The notes beneath the pieces were generated by a model that searched no databases, was not told the DNA's origin, and worked only from the letters and a program-made list of their open reading frames with translations. The position numbers were made by a program, and so were the translations under genes. Below, one piece after another: positions 1 through 5,122 of a stretch of 5,122 nucleotides of DNA (within the stretch, counting starts at the first letter, position 1; every line of letters begins with the position of its first letter). Source of the DNA: Sphingomonadales bacterium (GTDB lineage: Bacteria; Pseudomonadota; Alphaproteobacteria; Sphingomonadales; Sphingomonadaceae); NCBI GenBank assembly GCA_027489295.1, contig JAIYAA010000033.1, positions 1 to 5,122 on the forward strand, in the 5' to 3' direction.

Positions 1-47
1 ATGGCGGCGGCAAGAGCCCCAATATTCCACAGAAAGAAGGTCCACAT
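1..47 (-). CDS. Possible N-terminal fragment of an unidentified membrane or exported protein
   Basis: An ATG at 47-45 on the minus strand opens a frame that runs off the left edge after 15 full codons, MWTFFLWNIGALAAA, a strongly hydrophobic start. It lies 60 nt after the chemoreceptor stop. No well-placed Shine-Dalgarno is seen (the nearest purine run, GGGGAG, is about 17 nt upstream), and 15 residues are too few to assign a family. It could be a chance frame. Confidence 0.2.
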   Translation of the reverse strand, partial: MWTFFLWNIGALAAA

Positions 48-252
48 GGAGCGAAGCTATCGCGGCTCCCCGAGAACGGCAACGACCACAAGTTGGCGGA
101 AGTTGCCCTACCGTCGCAGACCAAAGGTAACAGAGACAAGCTCGCGACGAGGCCGGCGCTTGATGCGGATCCGCTGGCGGGCGACGTGCCCGTGCTTGCC
201 TCGACGCCGACAGGCGGCGGCGCCCATTTCCGCCGAAAACCCGATCCCATGG

Positions 253-290
253 CACCCTGCCAGGGTGAGGGCCTGGCCCGAAGCCGGGCC
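253..290 (-). terminator. Two tandem hairpins near the 3' end of the chemoreceptor gene
   Basis: On the minus strand a 6-bp perfect stem GGCCCG/CGGGCC with loop GCTT (290-275) is followed by a 6-bp perfect stem CACCCT/AGGGTG with loop GGC (267-253). A TTTT run lies about 15 nt further on. They fall inside the present frame but directly after a TAA (295-293) in another frame. That is where a terminator would sit if the receptor originally ended there. Confidence 0.35.
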
Positions 291-1340
291 GGTTACGCCA
301 TCGCCATCGCACGGGTGCCGGAGCCGGGGTGTGCCGCGCGCCAGCGTGAACGCGCCGGTCTGCCCGCTCAGCACCTCGACTTCGCGCAGCAGGTTGGTGG
401 TCGCAGCAGACGTCTGCTCCACCATCGCCGCGTTTTGCTGAATGCCCATTTCGATCGAGCTCAGCGCGCCGGAAACGGCCTGGGTAGCCTCGGCCTGCTC
501 GCGACTGGCCCGCGCGATGTCGTCGGCACGGCGCGCGCTGTCCTCGGTCGAGGCCTCGATCGTCTGGAACGCCTCGTCGATCATGCCCACCGCCGCGACG
601 GCGGTGCCGATCTCGTCCCGCGCGCGGGTGAGCTGCTCCTTGGCGCTGGCGGATTCGGTTTCCGCCCGCAGCGCCAGCGCGCTCACCAGATCGGCGACGA
701 CGGCAAAGCCGCGCCCGGCCTCGCCGGCACGGCCCGCCTCGACGGCGGCGTTCATTGCCAGCACCCGCGTCTGGAACGCGATCTTCTCCAGCCCCTCGAT
801 CACGCCGTCGATGGCGCGCGAACTCTCGGTCACCGCATCCATCGCCACGGTCGCGGCGGTGGTGCGGTTGCGGCCCTCGGTAACGGCGGTGCGCGCCGAA
901 TCGCTGGCCGCGAGCGATTGATCGGCGGCAGCGGCGGTTTCGCGAACGCTGCCGGTAATCTGCTTCACCGCAACGGCCGTCTGGCTGAGATCCCCCGCCG
1001 CCTGCTCGGTACGCCGGGCAAGGTTGCCGGACGCCTGGGCGATCTCGCGGCTGCCTGTCTCGATCGACTGGGTGCTGTCCATCAGCGCGTCGATCAGCTC
1101 GCGGAGGCGTTCGATTGCGCCGTTATAGCCGTCCTTCAGGTCGCGGAAATCGTCCGGATAGACCTCGGTGATCTTCGCGCTGAGGTCGCCGTCTGCCAGC
1201 CGCTGGAAATAGGCCGCCATGCCGCGCACGACCGCCGCATGTTCCTTGGCGACCGCGTTGAGCCGGATCTGCAGCTCCGCCGCGCGCTTGAACCCTTCCA
1301 TCGCACGAGTCAGACGGCCGACACAGTCGGTATAGTCGGT

Positions 1341-1343
1341 CTA
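1341..1343 (-). other. In-frame amber codon within the first HAMP domain
   Basis: The minus strand reads GCC TAG ACC GAC TAT here, between two halves of one HAMP motif (NLDSPIA and TDYTDCVGRLTRAM). Both halves are in the same frame with no missing bases, so a single base substitution is enough to explain it. The parental codon is probably TAC or TAT (Tyr) or CAG (Gln); which one cannot be decided from this sequence. Confidence 0.9.
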
Positions 1344-1607
1344 GGCGATCGGGCTGTCGAGGTTGCCCGCGGCCAGTCCCTCCATGCGGACCACGGTCGT
1401 GACATAGGGAACCGCGATCGCCTCGCGCATCCACCACGCACTCACTACGGCGAGGAGCGTCAGCCCCCCGTCGATTTCCAGCGAGACGGCGCCGGGCAGG
1501 AGCGCCTGGGCCAGCGTAGCGATAGCCAGCAGTCCGACAAAAAGGCCGAAGGCGATGAACAACTTCATTCTAATCGGCGCATTCGCCTTGAACCAGTGCA
1601 CCAACAC

Positions 1608-1612
1608 CCTCC
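1608..1612 (-). promoter_or_regulatory. Ribosome binding site that fixes the chemoreceptor start
   Basis: The minus strand reads GGAGG at 1612-1608, ending 6 nt before a GTG at 1601-1599. This is the strongest Shine-Dalgarno in the region and places the protein start at HWFKANAPIR, directly before the first membrane segment. GTG at 1607 and TTG at 1604 are in the same frame but too close to the site. The upstream ATG at 1682 lacks a comparable site. Confidence 0.65.
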
Positions 1613-1687
1613 GTCGCGTCTCTTCGTTCCTATCATCATAGACGATAATACGGATCGGCGACGTTGCTCCCCCTTTGGGCAATTTTA

Positions 1688-1716
1688 CTTAGATATCCGT
1701 CGAAACAAGCTGTCAA
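1688..1716 (-). promoter_or_regulatory. Sigma70-like promoter for the chemoreceptor gene
   Basis: The minus strand has a perfect -35 box TTGACA (1716-1711), a 17-nt spacer, and a 4-of-6 -10 box TCTAAG (1693-1688). Transcription would begin near 1681, giving a leader of about 80 nt before the GTG at 1601. The position in the AT-richer gap and the correct orientation support it. Confidence 0.55.
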
Positions 1717-1830
1717 AGCGAGGAAACTCGGGGGACATTGGCCGTCCTACCGAAGAATATCTACAAAGCGAAGCGTGGTCCCTCCACGGTACTAGCGAGG
1801 AATTAACCTCTTTTCGTCGCTGGTTTGTGC

Positions 1831-1855
1831 CCGCTGCACGGTATCCGTGCAGCGG
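1831..1855 (-). terminator. Perfect 11-bp hairpin downstream of the lipoprotein gene, probable terminator
   Basis: Both arms (CCGCTGCACGG and CCGTGCAGCGG) are exact inverse complements around a 3-nt loop. The hairpin lies 67 nt after the lipoprotein stop and about 115 nt before the next promoter, where a terminator would be expected. Neither strand has a T run right after the stem, so it is not a textbook intrinsic terminator. A transcript-stabilising 3' hairpin or an operator are alternatives. Confidence 0.45.
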
Positions 1856-1922
1856 CGGTACGGCCGCAGCCCTCCCCTGCAATGGTCGAGGCCAGCTACA
1901 CCGCCCCGTCAGCAGAGCCGCC

Positions 1923-2270
1923 TCAGCGCCGCCGTCCGCCGCCGGGTCTGCCGCGGAATTCGCGCCAGTTGTTGCGCCAGCGCTGGTCACCCCGCCAGCC
2001 ACCGCGGCGCTGCTCCCAATAGGCGCGCTGACCGTCGTTCCAGGCGTGGCGATGGCGATAGCGGTCGTACACATAGGCGCCGGTGCCGGGGTAATAGTAA
2101 TCGCCGTACCAGCCCCAGTACGGGTTACCCCAGTTGCCGCCATAGCCGCTGCCATAACCGACCGCGACGCGCGATCCGCCATAGCCATAGCCTTCGTCCA
2201 TGCAGCCGCCCAGCATCGCGGCACCGCCGAGCAGCGCCGCGCCGATCATCACCTTCCAGCCCTTGTCCAT
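1923..2270 (-). CDS. Predicted small Gly/Tyr/Trp- and Arg-rich lipoprotein, function unknown
   Basis: A 115-residue protein I cannot assign to a named family. It opens with a lipoprotein signal: K3 and K6, a hydrophobic core at 7-20 and a lipobox L20-G21-G22-C23. C23 would be lipidated, and M24 at +2 suggests outer-membrane sorting rather than inner-membrane retention. The mature part has two compositional halves. Residues 27-71 are Gly/Tyr rich (12 tyrosines, including YYY at 58-60). Residues 77-115 are Trp/Arg rich and end in RRR (12 arginines between 82 and 115). The ATG at 2270 is chosen because GAAGGAG ends 8 nt upstream and the lipobox sits correctly; the frame stays open to 2423, but that would bury the signal peptide. 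It lies 94 nt after apt and may have its own promoter. Similar small envelope proteins are common in sphingomonads, usually annotated hypothetical. Confidence 0.8.
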   Translation of the reverse strand: MDKGWKVMIGAALLGGAAMLGGCMDEGYGYGGSRVAVGYGSGYGGNWGNPYWGWYGDYYYPGTGAYVYDRYRHRHAWNDGQRAYWEQRRGGWRGDQRWRNNWREFRGRPGGGRRR

Positions 2271-2299
2271 CACAACCGCTCCTTCACCGGGCGCGCGGC

Positions 2300-2330
2300 G
2301 GAGCGATGCTCCACGGGCCGCGGCCCATGG
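2300..2330 (-). terminator. Tandem inverted repeats after apt, possible terminator of the petABC-apt unit
   Basis: Positions 2311-2330 form a 20-nt near-perfect palindrome (centre GGGCCGCGGCCC, one G/T mismatch in the arms). It overlaps at its edge a second small hairpin at 2300-2312 (GGAGC, 3-nt loop, GCTCC). Both lie 35-67 nt past the apt stop and before the lipoprotein start. There is no T run after either on the minus strand, so this would be a non-classical terminator, an RNA-processing site, or a protein-binding palindrome. Confidence 0.35.
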
Positions 2331-2336
2331 CAGGGA

Positions 2337-2362
2337 AGCGCGCGGATGCCGGTGCAGGTTCC
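2337..2362 (-). promoter_or_regulatory. Possible EcfG-type (general stress response) promoter for the lipoprotein gene
   Basis: Three bases after the apt stop, the minus strand reads GGAAC (2362-2358), 17 nt of spacer, then CGCT (2340-2337). The alphaproteobacterial EcfG consensus is GGAAC, 16-17 nt, CGTT, so this differs at one base of nine. It is correctly oriented and lies about 70 nt upstream of the lipoprotein ATG. Partial matches of this kind can arise by chance in GC-rich DNA, so this is a suggestion only. Confidence 0.3.
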
Positions 2363-2364
2363 GC

Positions 2365-2907
2365 TCAGTGGCCTTCGAACGCGACGAGCGCAGATACCGC
2401 GACACCGTCGCTGCGCAGCGCATCCGCGCCGCCCAGATCGGGCAGGTCTACGACGAACGCGGCCTGCACCACCTCGGCCCCTGCCTTGCGCAGCAGCCGC
2501 ACCGCCGCACGGGCGGTGCCGCCGGTGGCGATCAGGTCGTCGACCAGCAGCACGCGGGCGCCGGGCACCAGCGCATCGGCGTGGATCGCGATGCGATCGG
2601 TGCCATATTCGAGCGCGTAATCCTCGGCGATCGTCGCACCCGGCAGCTTGCCGTCCTTGCGGACCAGCAGCACGCCGGTGCCCAGCTGCACCGCCAGCGC
2701 CGCGCCGAACACGAAGCCGCGCGCCTCGACGCCGGCGACCAGATCGATCTTGCCGTCGACCTGCGCCGCCATTTTCTCGATCGTGAGCCTCAGCCCCTCG
2801 GCATCGAGCAGCAGCGTGGTGATGTCACGAAACAGGATCCCCGGCTTCGGAAAGTCGGGGATCGTGCGAATGCGACTGCGAATGTCTTCGTTCTGGTGGA
2901 GGTCCAT
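2365..2907 (-). CDS. apt: Adenine phosphoribosyltransferase
   Basis: A 180-residue type I phosphoribosyltransferase, a typical Apt length. It converts adenine and PRPP to AMP and pyrophosphate in the cytoplasm (purine salvage). The PRPP-binding motif VLLVDDLIATGGT is at residues 119-131, with the acidic pair D123/D124. The family segments FPKPGILFRDIT (19-30), AGVEARGF (58-65) and the flexible-loop sequence RKDGKLPG (83-90) are in the expected order. The start is the ATG at 2907, which shares its A with the petC stop (TGATG). This frame stays open upstream through petC as far as 3801, but the upstream part is an out-of-frame reading of petC and has no Apt similarity. No good Shine-Dalgarno precedes the start, so translation is probably coupled to petC. 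No functional link to complex III is evident; apt behind petABC is an order I recall from sphingomonads. Confidence 0.95.
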   Translation of the reverse strand: MDLHQNEDIRSRIRTIPDFPKPGILFRDITTLLLDAEGLRLTIEKMAAQVDGKIDLVAGVEARGFVFGAALAVQLGTGVLLVRKDGKLPGATIAEDYALEYGTDRIAIHADALVPGARVLLVDDLIATGGTARAAVRLLRKAGAEVVQAAFVVDLPDLGGADALRSDGVAVSALVAFEGH

Positions 2908-3743
2908 CAATGCTTCATGCCGCGCCAAACCGTGAGGTACGCGCCATAGGCGAGTCCGGTGGCAATCAGCAAGAAGATGACGACCGCGAGGCCCGCCTGG
3001 TGGCGCTTCTGCAGCGTCGGCTCCGCCGTCCAGACGAGGAAGGCGGCGACGTCCTTCGCCATCTGGGGCACGGTCGCCCGGGTGCCGTCGTCGAACTGCA
3101 CCTGACCGTCGCTGGTGAGCGGCGGCGGCATCGCGATGTTGAGGTTGGCGAAATAGGGGTTGAAGTGCATGCCCTCGGGCGTCTTCATCGCCTCCGGGAA
3201 CTTCGCCGCCTTGGCCGCATCGGGCTTCTCGCCATAGCCGGTCAGCAGCGAATAGACATAGGCCGGACCCTCGTGCCGCGCCTTGGTGATCAGACTCAGG
3301 TCCGGCGGGTTGCCGGTGCCGGCATAATAGACCTTGGGAATATGGTCCGAGGGAATGTTGTCGCGCTCGCCCCAGGTGCCGGCCTTTTCGTCGAACGCCG
3401 GCTGCTTGGCAGGCCATTCCTTGGCGATCTTCTTCACCTGCGCGTCGCTGTAGCCCAGGTCCTTCAGGTTGCGGAACGCGATCATGTGCAGCGAGTGGCA
3501 GGTCGCGCAGACCTCCTTGTACACCTTGAACCCGCGCTGGAGCTGCGCCGTATCGAACTTGCCGAGCGGCCCGTTCGAGGGAAGGTCCAGCTCCTTCGGA
3601 TGCTTGTGCAGCGCCTGCTCGGCGGTCTGCTTCGGCGGCTCCTTGATCAGCCCGGTGATGGTGCTCAGCAGGGCGAGCAGCAGCACGAAGACGAAGCCGA
3701 GGCCGATCAGGAACTTGATCGAGCGGAGAAAGATCGACGTCAT
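2907..3743 (-). CDS. petC: Cytochrome c1 subunit of the cytochrome bc1 complex
   Basis: A 278-residue c-type cytochrome that accepts electrons from the Rieske protein and passes them to a soluble or membrane-bound cytochrome c in the periplasm. The heme attachment motif CATCH is at residues 79-83, with H83 as proximal ligand. The distal ligand is probably M205 in NIAMPPPL. The family stretches NPPDLSLITKARHEGPAYVYSLLTGYG (about 145-171) and the membrane anchor (about 248-270, followed by WRGMKH) are present. The N-terminus (residues 1-32) is a basic-then-hydrophobic export signal without an obvious AxA cleavage site, so it may be cut elsewhere or kept as a second anchor. The start at 3743 follows petB by 14 nt; the purine-rich AAGGGGG beginning in the petB stop can serve as ribosome binding site. 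Its TGA overlaps the apt ATG by one base. Confidence 0.97.
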   Translation of the reverse strand: MTSIFLRSIKFLIGLGFVFVLLLALLSTITGLIKEPPKQTAEQALHKHPKELDLPSNGPLGKFDTAQLQRGFKVYKEVCATCHSLHMIAFRNLKDLGYSDAQVKKIAKEWPAKQPAFDEKAGTWGERDNIPSDHIPKVYYAGTGNPPDLSLITKARHEGPAYVYSLLTGYGEKPDAAKAAKFPEAMKTPEGMHFNPYFANLNIAMPPPLTSDGQVQFDDGTRATVPQMAKDVAAFLVWTAEPTLQKRHQAGLAVVIFLLIATGLAYGAYLTVWRGMKH

Positions 3744-3757
3744 GGTCCCCGGCCCCC

Positions 3758-5047
3758 TTATGCCGTCGCCGCGGTGGCGGTGATGCGCGCGCCGCCTTCA
3801 TTGCCCAACACCGCCTCGGTGATCGAGTTGGGCAGCGGCTTCGGCGTTTCGATCCGCGAGATGATCGGCACGATGATCAGGAAGTGCGCGAAATAATAGG
3901 CGGCGGCGATCTGGCTGGCGATCACGTACACCGGCTCCGCGGGCGAACCGCCGCACCAGCCGAGGATCAGCACGTCGAGCACCAGCACCCAGAAGGCGAC
4001 GCGGTACATCGGCCGGTAATGGGCAGAGCGCACCGGCGAGCGATCGAGCCAGGGCAGGAAGAACAGCAGCAGGATCGAGCCGAACATCGCGAGCACGCCC
4101 CACAGCTTCGCCGGCAGGATGAAGTCCGCGGTGAAGGCGCGCAGGATCGCGTAGAAGGGCCAGAAATACCATTCGGGCACGATGTGCGCGGGGGTCGAGA
4201 GCGGGTTGGCCGGGATGTAATTGTCCGGATGGCCCAGATAATCGGGATAGAAGAAGATCAGCGTCGAGAACAGGATGAGGAAGATGCCGACGCCGAAGCC
4301 GTCCTTGGCGGTGTAATAGGGGTGGAACGGCACCGTATCCTGCTCGCCCTTCACCTCCACGCCGGTCGGGTTGTTCGACCCCGGAATGTGCAGCGCCCAG
4401 ATGTGCAGGATGATCACGCCCGCGATCACGAACGGCAGCAGATAGTGGAGCGAGAAGAAGCGGTTGAGCGCGGCATCGTCCGGCGCATAGCCGCCGAGCA
4501 GCCACACGCGGATCCAGTCACCCACCACCGGGATCGCCGAGAAGAAGCCGGTGATCACCTGCGCGCCCCAGAAGCTCATCTGCCCCCAGGGAAGAACATA
4601 GCCCATGAAGGCGGTGGCCATCATCAGCAGGAAGATGACCACGCCGAGCAGCCACACCATCTCGCGCGGTGCCTTGTACGATCCGTAGTGCAGCCCGCGG
4701 AAGATGTGGATGTACACCACGATGAAGAACATGCTGGCGCCGTTGGCGTGGGCGAAGCGCAGGAACCAGCCCGCGTTCACGTCGCGCATGATCGTGCCGT
4801 TCACCGAATCGAACGCACCTGCGGCCGAACTGTGAAAGTGCATCGCAAGCACGATGCCGGTGACGATCTGGATGACCAGCGACAGCCCTGCCAGGATGCC
4901 GAAGTTCCAGAAATAGTTCAGGTTGCGCGGCACCGGATATCCGGCACCGATCGCGTTATAGACGAACCGCGGCAGCGGCAGCCGCTCGTCCACCCATTGC
5001 ATCACCGGGTTCTTCGGCTCGTAATGGCGCGCCCAGGGAAAGCTCAT
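3758..5047 (-). CDS. petB: Cytochrome b subunit of the cytochrome bc1 complex
   Basis: A 429-residue integral membrane protein, the usual length for alphaproteobacterial cytochrome b. It carries the two b hemes and both quinone sites (Qo, Qi) of complex III and drives the proton-translocating Q cycle. The two bis-histidine pairs are visible with the expected spacing of 14: H100/H114 on helix B and H201/H215 on helix D. The Qo motif PEWY is at residues 291-294, and the conserved [14 protein letters not shown] stretch is at 149-162. Hydrophobic segments fit the eight-helix fold. The ATG at 5047 is preceded by GAGGAG, which overlaps the petA stop and sits 8 nt from the start. The gene ends with TAA (3760-3758) and petC begins 14 nt later. 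No truncation or missing ligand is seen. Confidence 0.98.
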   Translation of the reverse strand: MSFPWARHYEPKNPVMQWVDERLPLPRFVYNAIGAGYPVPRNLNYFWNFGILAGLSLVIQIVTGIVLAMHFHSSAAGAFDSVNGTIMRDVNAGWFLRFAHANGASMFFIVVYIHIFRGLHYGSYKAPREMVWLLGVVIFLLMMATAFMGYVLPWGQMSFWGAQVITGFFSAIPVVGDWIRVWLLGGYAPDDAALNRFFSLHYLLPFVIAGVIILHIWALHIPGSNNPTGVEVKGEQDTVPFHPYYTAKDGFGVGIFLILFSTLIFFYPDYLGHPDNYIPANPLSTPAHIVPEWYFWPFYAILRAFTADFILPAKLWGVLAMFGSILLLFFLPWLDRSPVRSAHYRPMYRVAFWVLVLDVLILGWCGGSPAEPVYVIASQIAAAYYFAHFLIIVPIISRIETPKPLPNSITEAVLGNEGGARITATAATA

Positions 5048-5059
5048 CCAGGTCTCTCC

Positions 5060-5122
5060 TCACCCAACAACGACGACCGTGTCGGACGTGAAATTATATT
5101 TTGGTACTTCGAGATTCTTCGG
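5060..5122 (-). CDS. petA: Ubiquinol-cytochrome c reductase iron-sulfur subunit (Rieske protein), C-terminal end only
   Basis: Only the last 20 codons and the TGA stop (5062-5060) are in the window; the rest lies beyond the right edge. The peptide PKNLEVPKYNFTSDTVVVVG matches the usual end of alphaproteobacterial Rieske proteins, where a P-x-NLEVP-x-Y segment is followed by a short beta strand and a terminal Gly. In the complete protein an N-terminal membrane anchor holds a periplasmic [2Fe-2S] domain that takes the first electron from quinol at the Qo site and passes it to cytochrome c1. The cluster-binding motifs are not visible here. It is followed 12 nt later by petB, the standard petABC order, which supports the call despite the short length. 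Confidence 0.88.
   Translation of the reverse strand, partial: PKNLEVPKYNFTSDTVVVVG

Larger units (their letters stand above)
108..1601 (-). pseudogene. Methyl-accepting chemotaxis protein gene interrupted by an in-frame TAG
   Basis: One continuous frame of 498 codons encodes a chemoreceptor but is cut by TAG at codon 87 (1343-1341). Residues counted from the GTG: membrane segment 1 at about 14-35; a loop of only about ten residues; membrane segment 2 at about 46-64; first HAMP from about 65 with GLAAGNLDSPIA, the stop, then TDYTDCVGRLTRAMEGF; second HAMP at about 125-172 (QRLADGDLSAKI...); signalling domain from about 180, with tip EKIAFQTRVLAMNAAVEAGR at 272-291. The tip has QTR where most receptors have QTN, a variant I recall from sphingomonads. 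With almost no periplasmic domain it would sense membrane or cytoplasmic signals. Translation would stop at an 86-residue membrane fragment. The ATG at 1301 could restart a soluble 397-residue HAMP-signalling protein, but has no clear ribosome binding site. Alternatives are amber suppression or a sequencing error. The last 75 or so residues are Arg-rich and unlike a receptor tail. Confidence 0.82.
1602..1922. other. Intergenic region of 321 nt between lipoprotein and chemoreceptor genes
   Basis: I see no convincing gene here on either strand. It is visibly richer in A and T than its flanks between about 1620 and 1820, as expected of a promoter region. It contains the perfect hairpin at 1831-1855, the sigma70-like promoter at 1688-1716, and the chemoreceptor leader with an imperfect 8-bp stem at 1631-1650 (two G/T pairs, TCTA loop). 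The frame of the chemoreceptor is open back to an ATG at 1682, but the added 27 residues (MPKGGATSPIRI...) do not look like part of the family. Confidence 0.7.

Noticed and set aside
1602..1682. ATG at 1682 as the chemoreceptor start
   Set aside because: It would add 27 polar residues with no family likeness and would lie at the predicted transcription start. The GTG at 1601 has an ideal GGAGG and begins just before the conserved membrane segment.
1685..2224. A 179-codon minus-strand frame overlapping the lipoprotein gene
   Set aside because: It is another frame of the lipoprotein's Gly/Tyr codons (an Ala/Met/Thr-rich product) and then runs through the hairpin and promoter region. The lipoprotein frame has the signal peptide and ribosome binding site.
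93..2786. An 897-codon open frame on the plus strand
   Set aside because: It runs antisense across the chemoreceptor, lipoprotein and apt genes. Its protein is Arg/Ala/Pro-rich without a recognisable domain, as expected when GC-rich genes leave an opposite frame without stops.
2908..3801. Upstream extension of the apt frame to a 478-residue protein
   Set aside because: The added part is petC read out of frame, with low-complexity Arg/Ala-rich sequence. Apt itself begins at the ATG at 2907 with the family's normal N-terminus.
3798..4505. A 235-codon minus-strand frame within petB
   Set aside because: It is a shifted reading of petB, which has all its heme ligands in the correct frame.
1..5122. 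Search for a defence, mobile or otherwise new system
   Set aside because: No transposase, integrase, toxin-antitoxin pair, nuclease, reverse transcriptase, CRISPR repeat or tRNA-like structure is visible; the genes are housekeeping respiration, purine salvage, chemotaxis and one small envelope protein.

Overview
The window reads as chromosomal DNA of a GC-rich alphaproteobacterium, most likely a sphingomonad (Sphingomonas or a close relative). The basis is the GC-rich third-position codon use, the cytochrome bc1 protein types, the bc1-then-apt gene order, and the style of the chemoreceptor (HAMP pair, signalling tip with QTR and AMNAAVEAGRAGEAGRGF). The genus is inferred from family knowledge, not from a search. 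Every gene I can support lies on the minus strand, so the window is described from its right end to its left.

Right part (5122 to 2365): a respiratory operon. The last 20 codons of petA (Rieske iron-sulfur protein) enter at the edge, followed 12 nt later by petB (cytochrome b), 14 nt later by petC (cytochrome c1), and then apt (adenine phosphoribosyltransferase), whose ATG overlaps the petC stop by one base. The three Pet proteins form the quinol:cytochrome c reductase (complex III) of the inner membrane. apt is a purine-salvage gene carried as the translationally coupled last cistron.

Middle (2364 to 1602): a 94-nt gap with two compact inverted repeats and a possible EcfG-type promoter, then a 115-residue predicted lipoprotein rich in Gly/Tyr/Trp and then Arg, of unknown function. 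A 321-nt intergenic region follows. It has a perfect 11-bp hairpin near the lipoprotein end and a sigma70-like promoter (TTGACA, 17-nt spacer, TCTAAG) facing the next gene.

Left part (1601 to 1): a methyl-accepting chemotaxis protein gene that is otherwise well preserved but has an in-frame TAG at codon 87, inside its first HAMP domain. Its C-terminal tail also looks out of frame. A GTG start is placed at 1601 by an ideal ribosome binding site. Only a doubtful N-terminal fragment of a further ORF is visible at the left edge.

I found no RNA gene, insertion sequence, CRISPR array or phage gene, and nothing that amounts to a new defence or mobile system. The most notable item is the nonsense-interrupted chemoreceptor.
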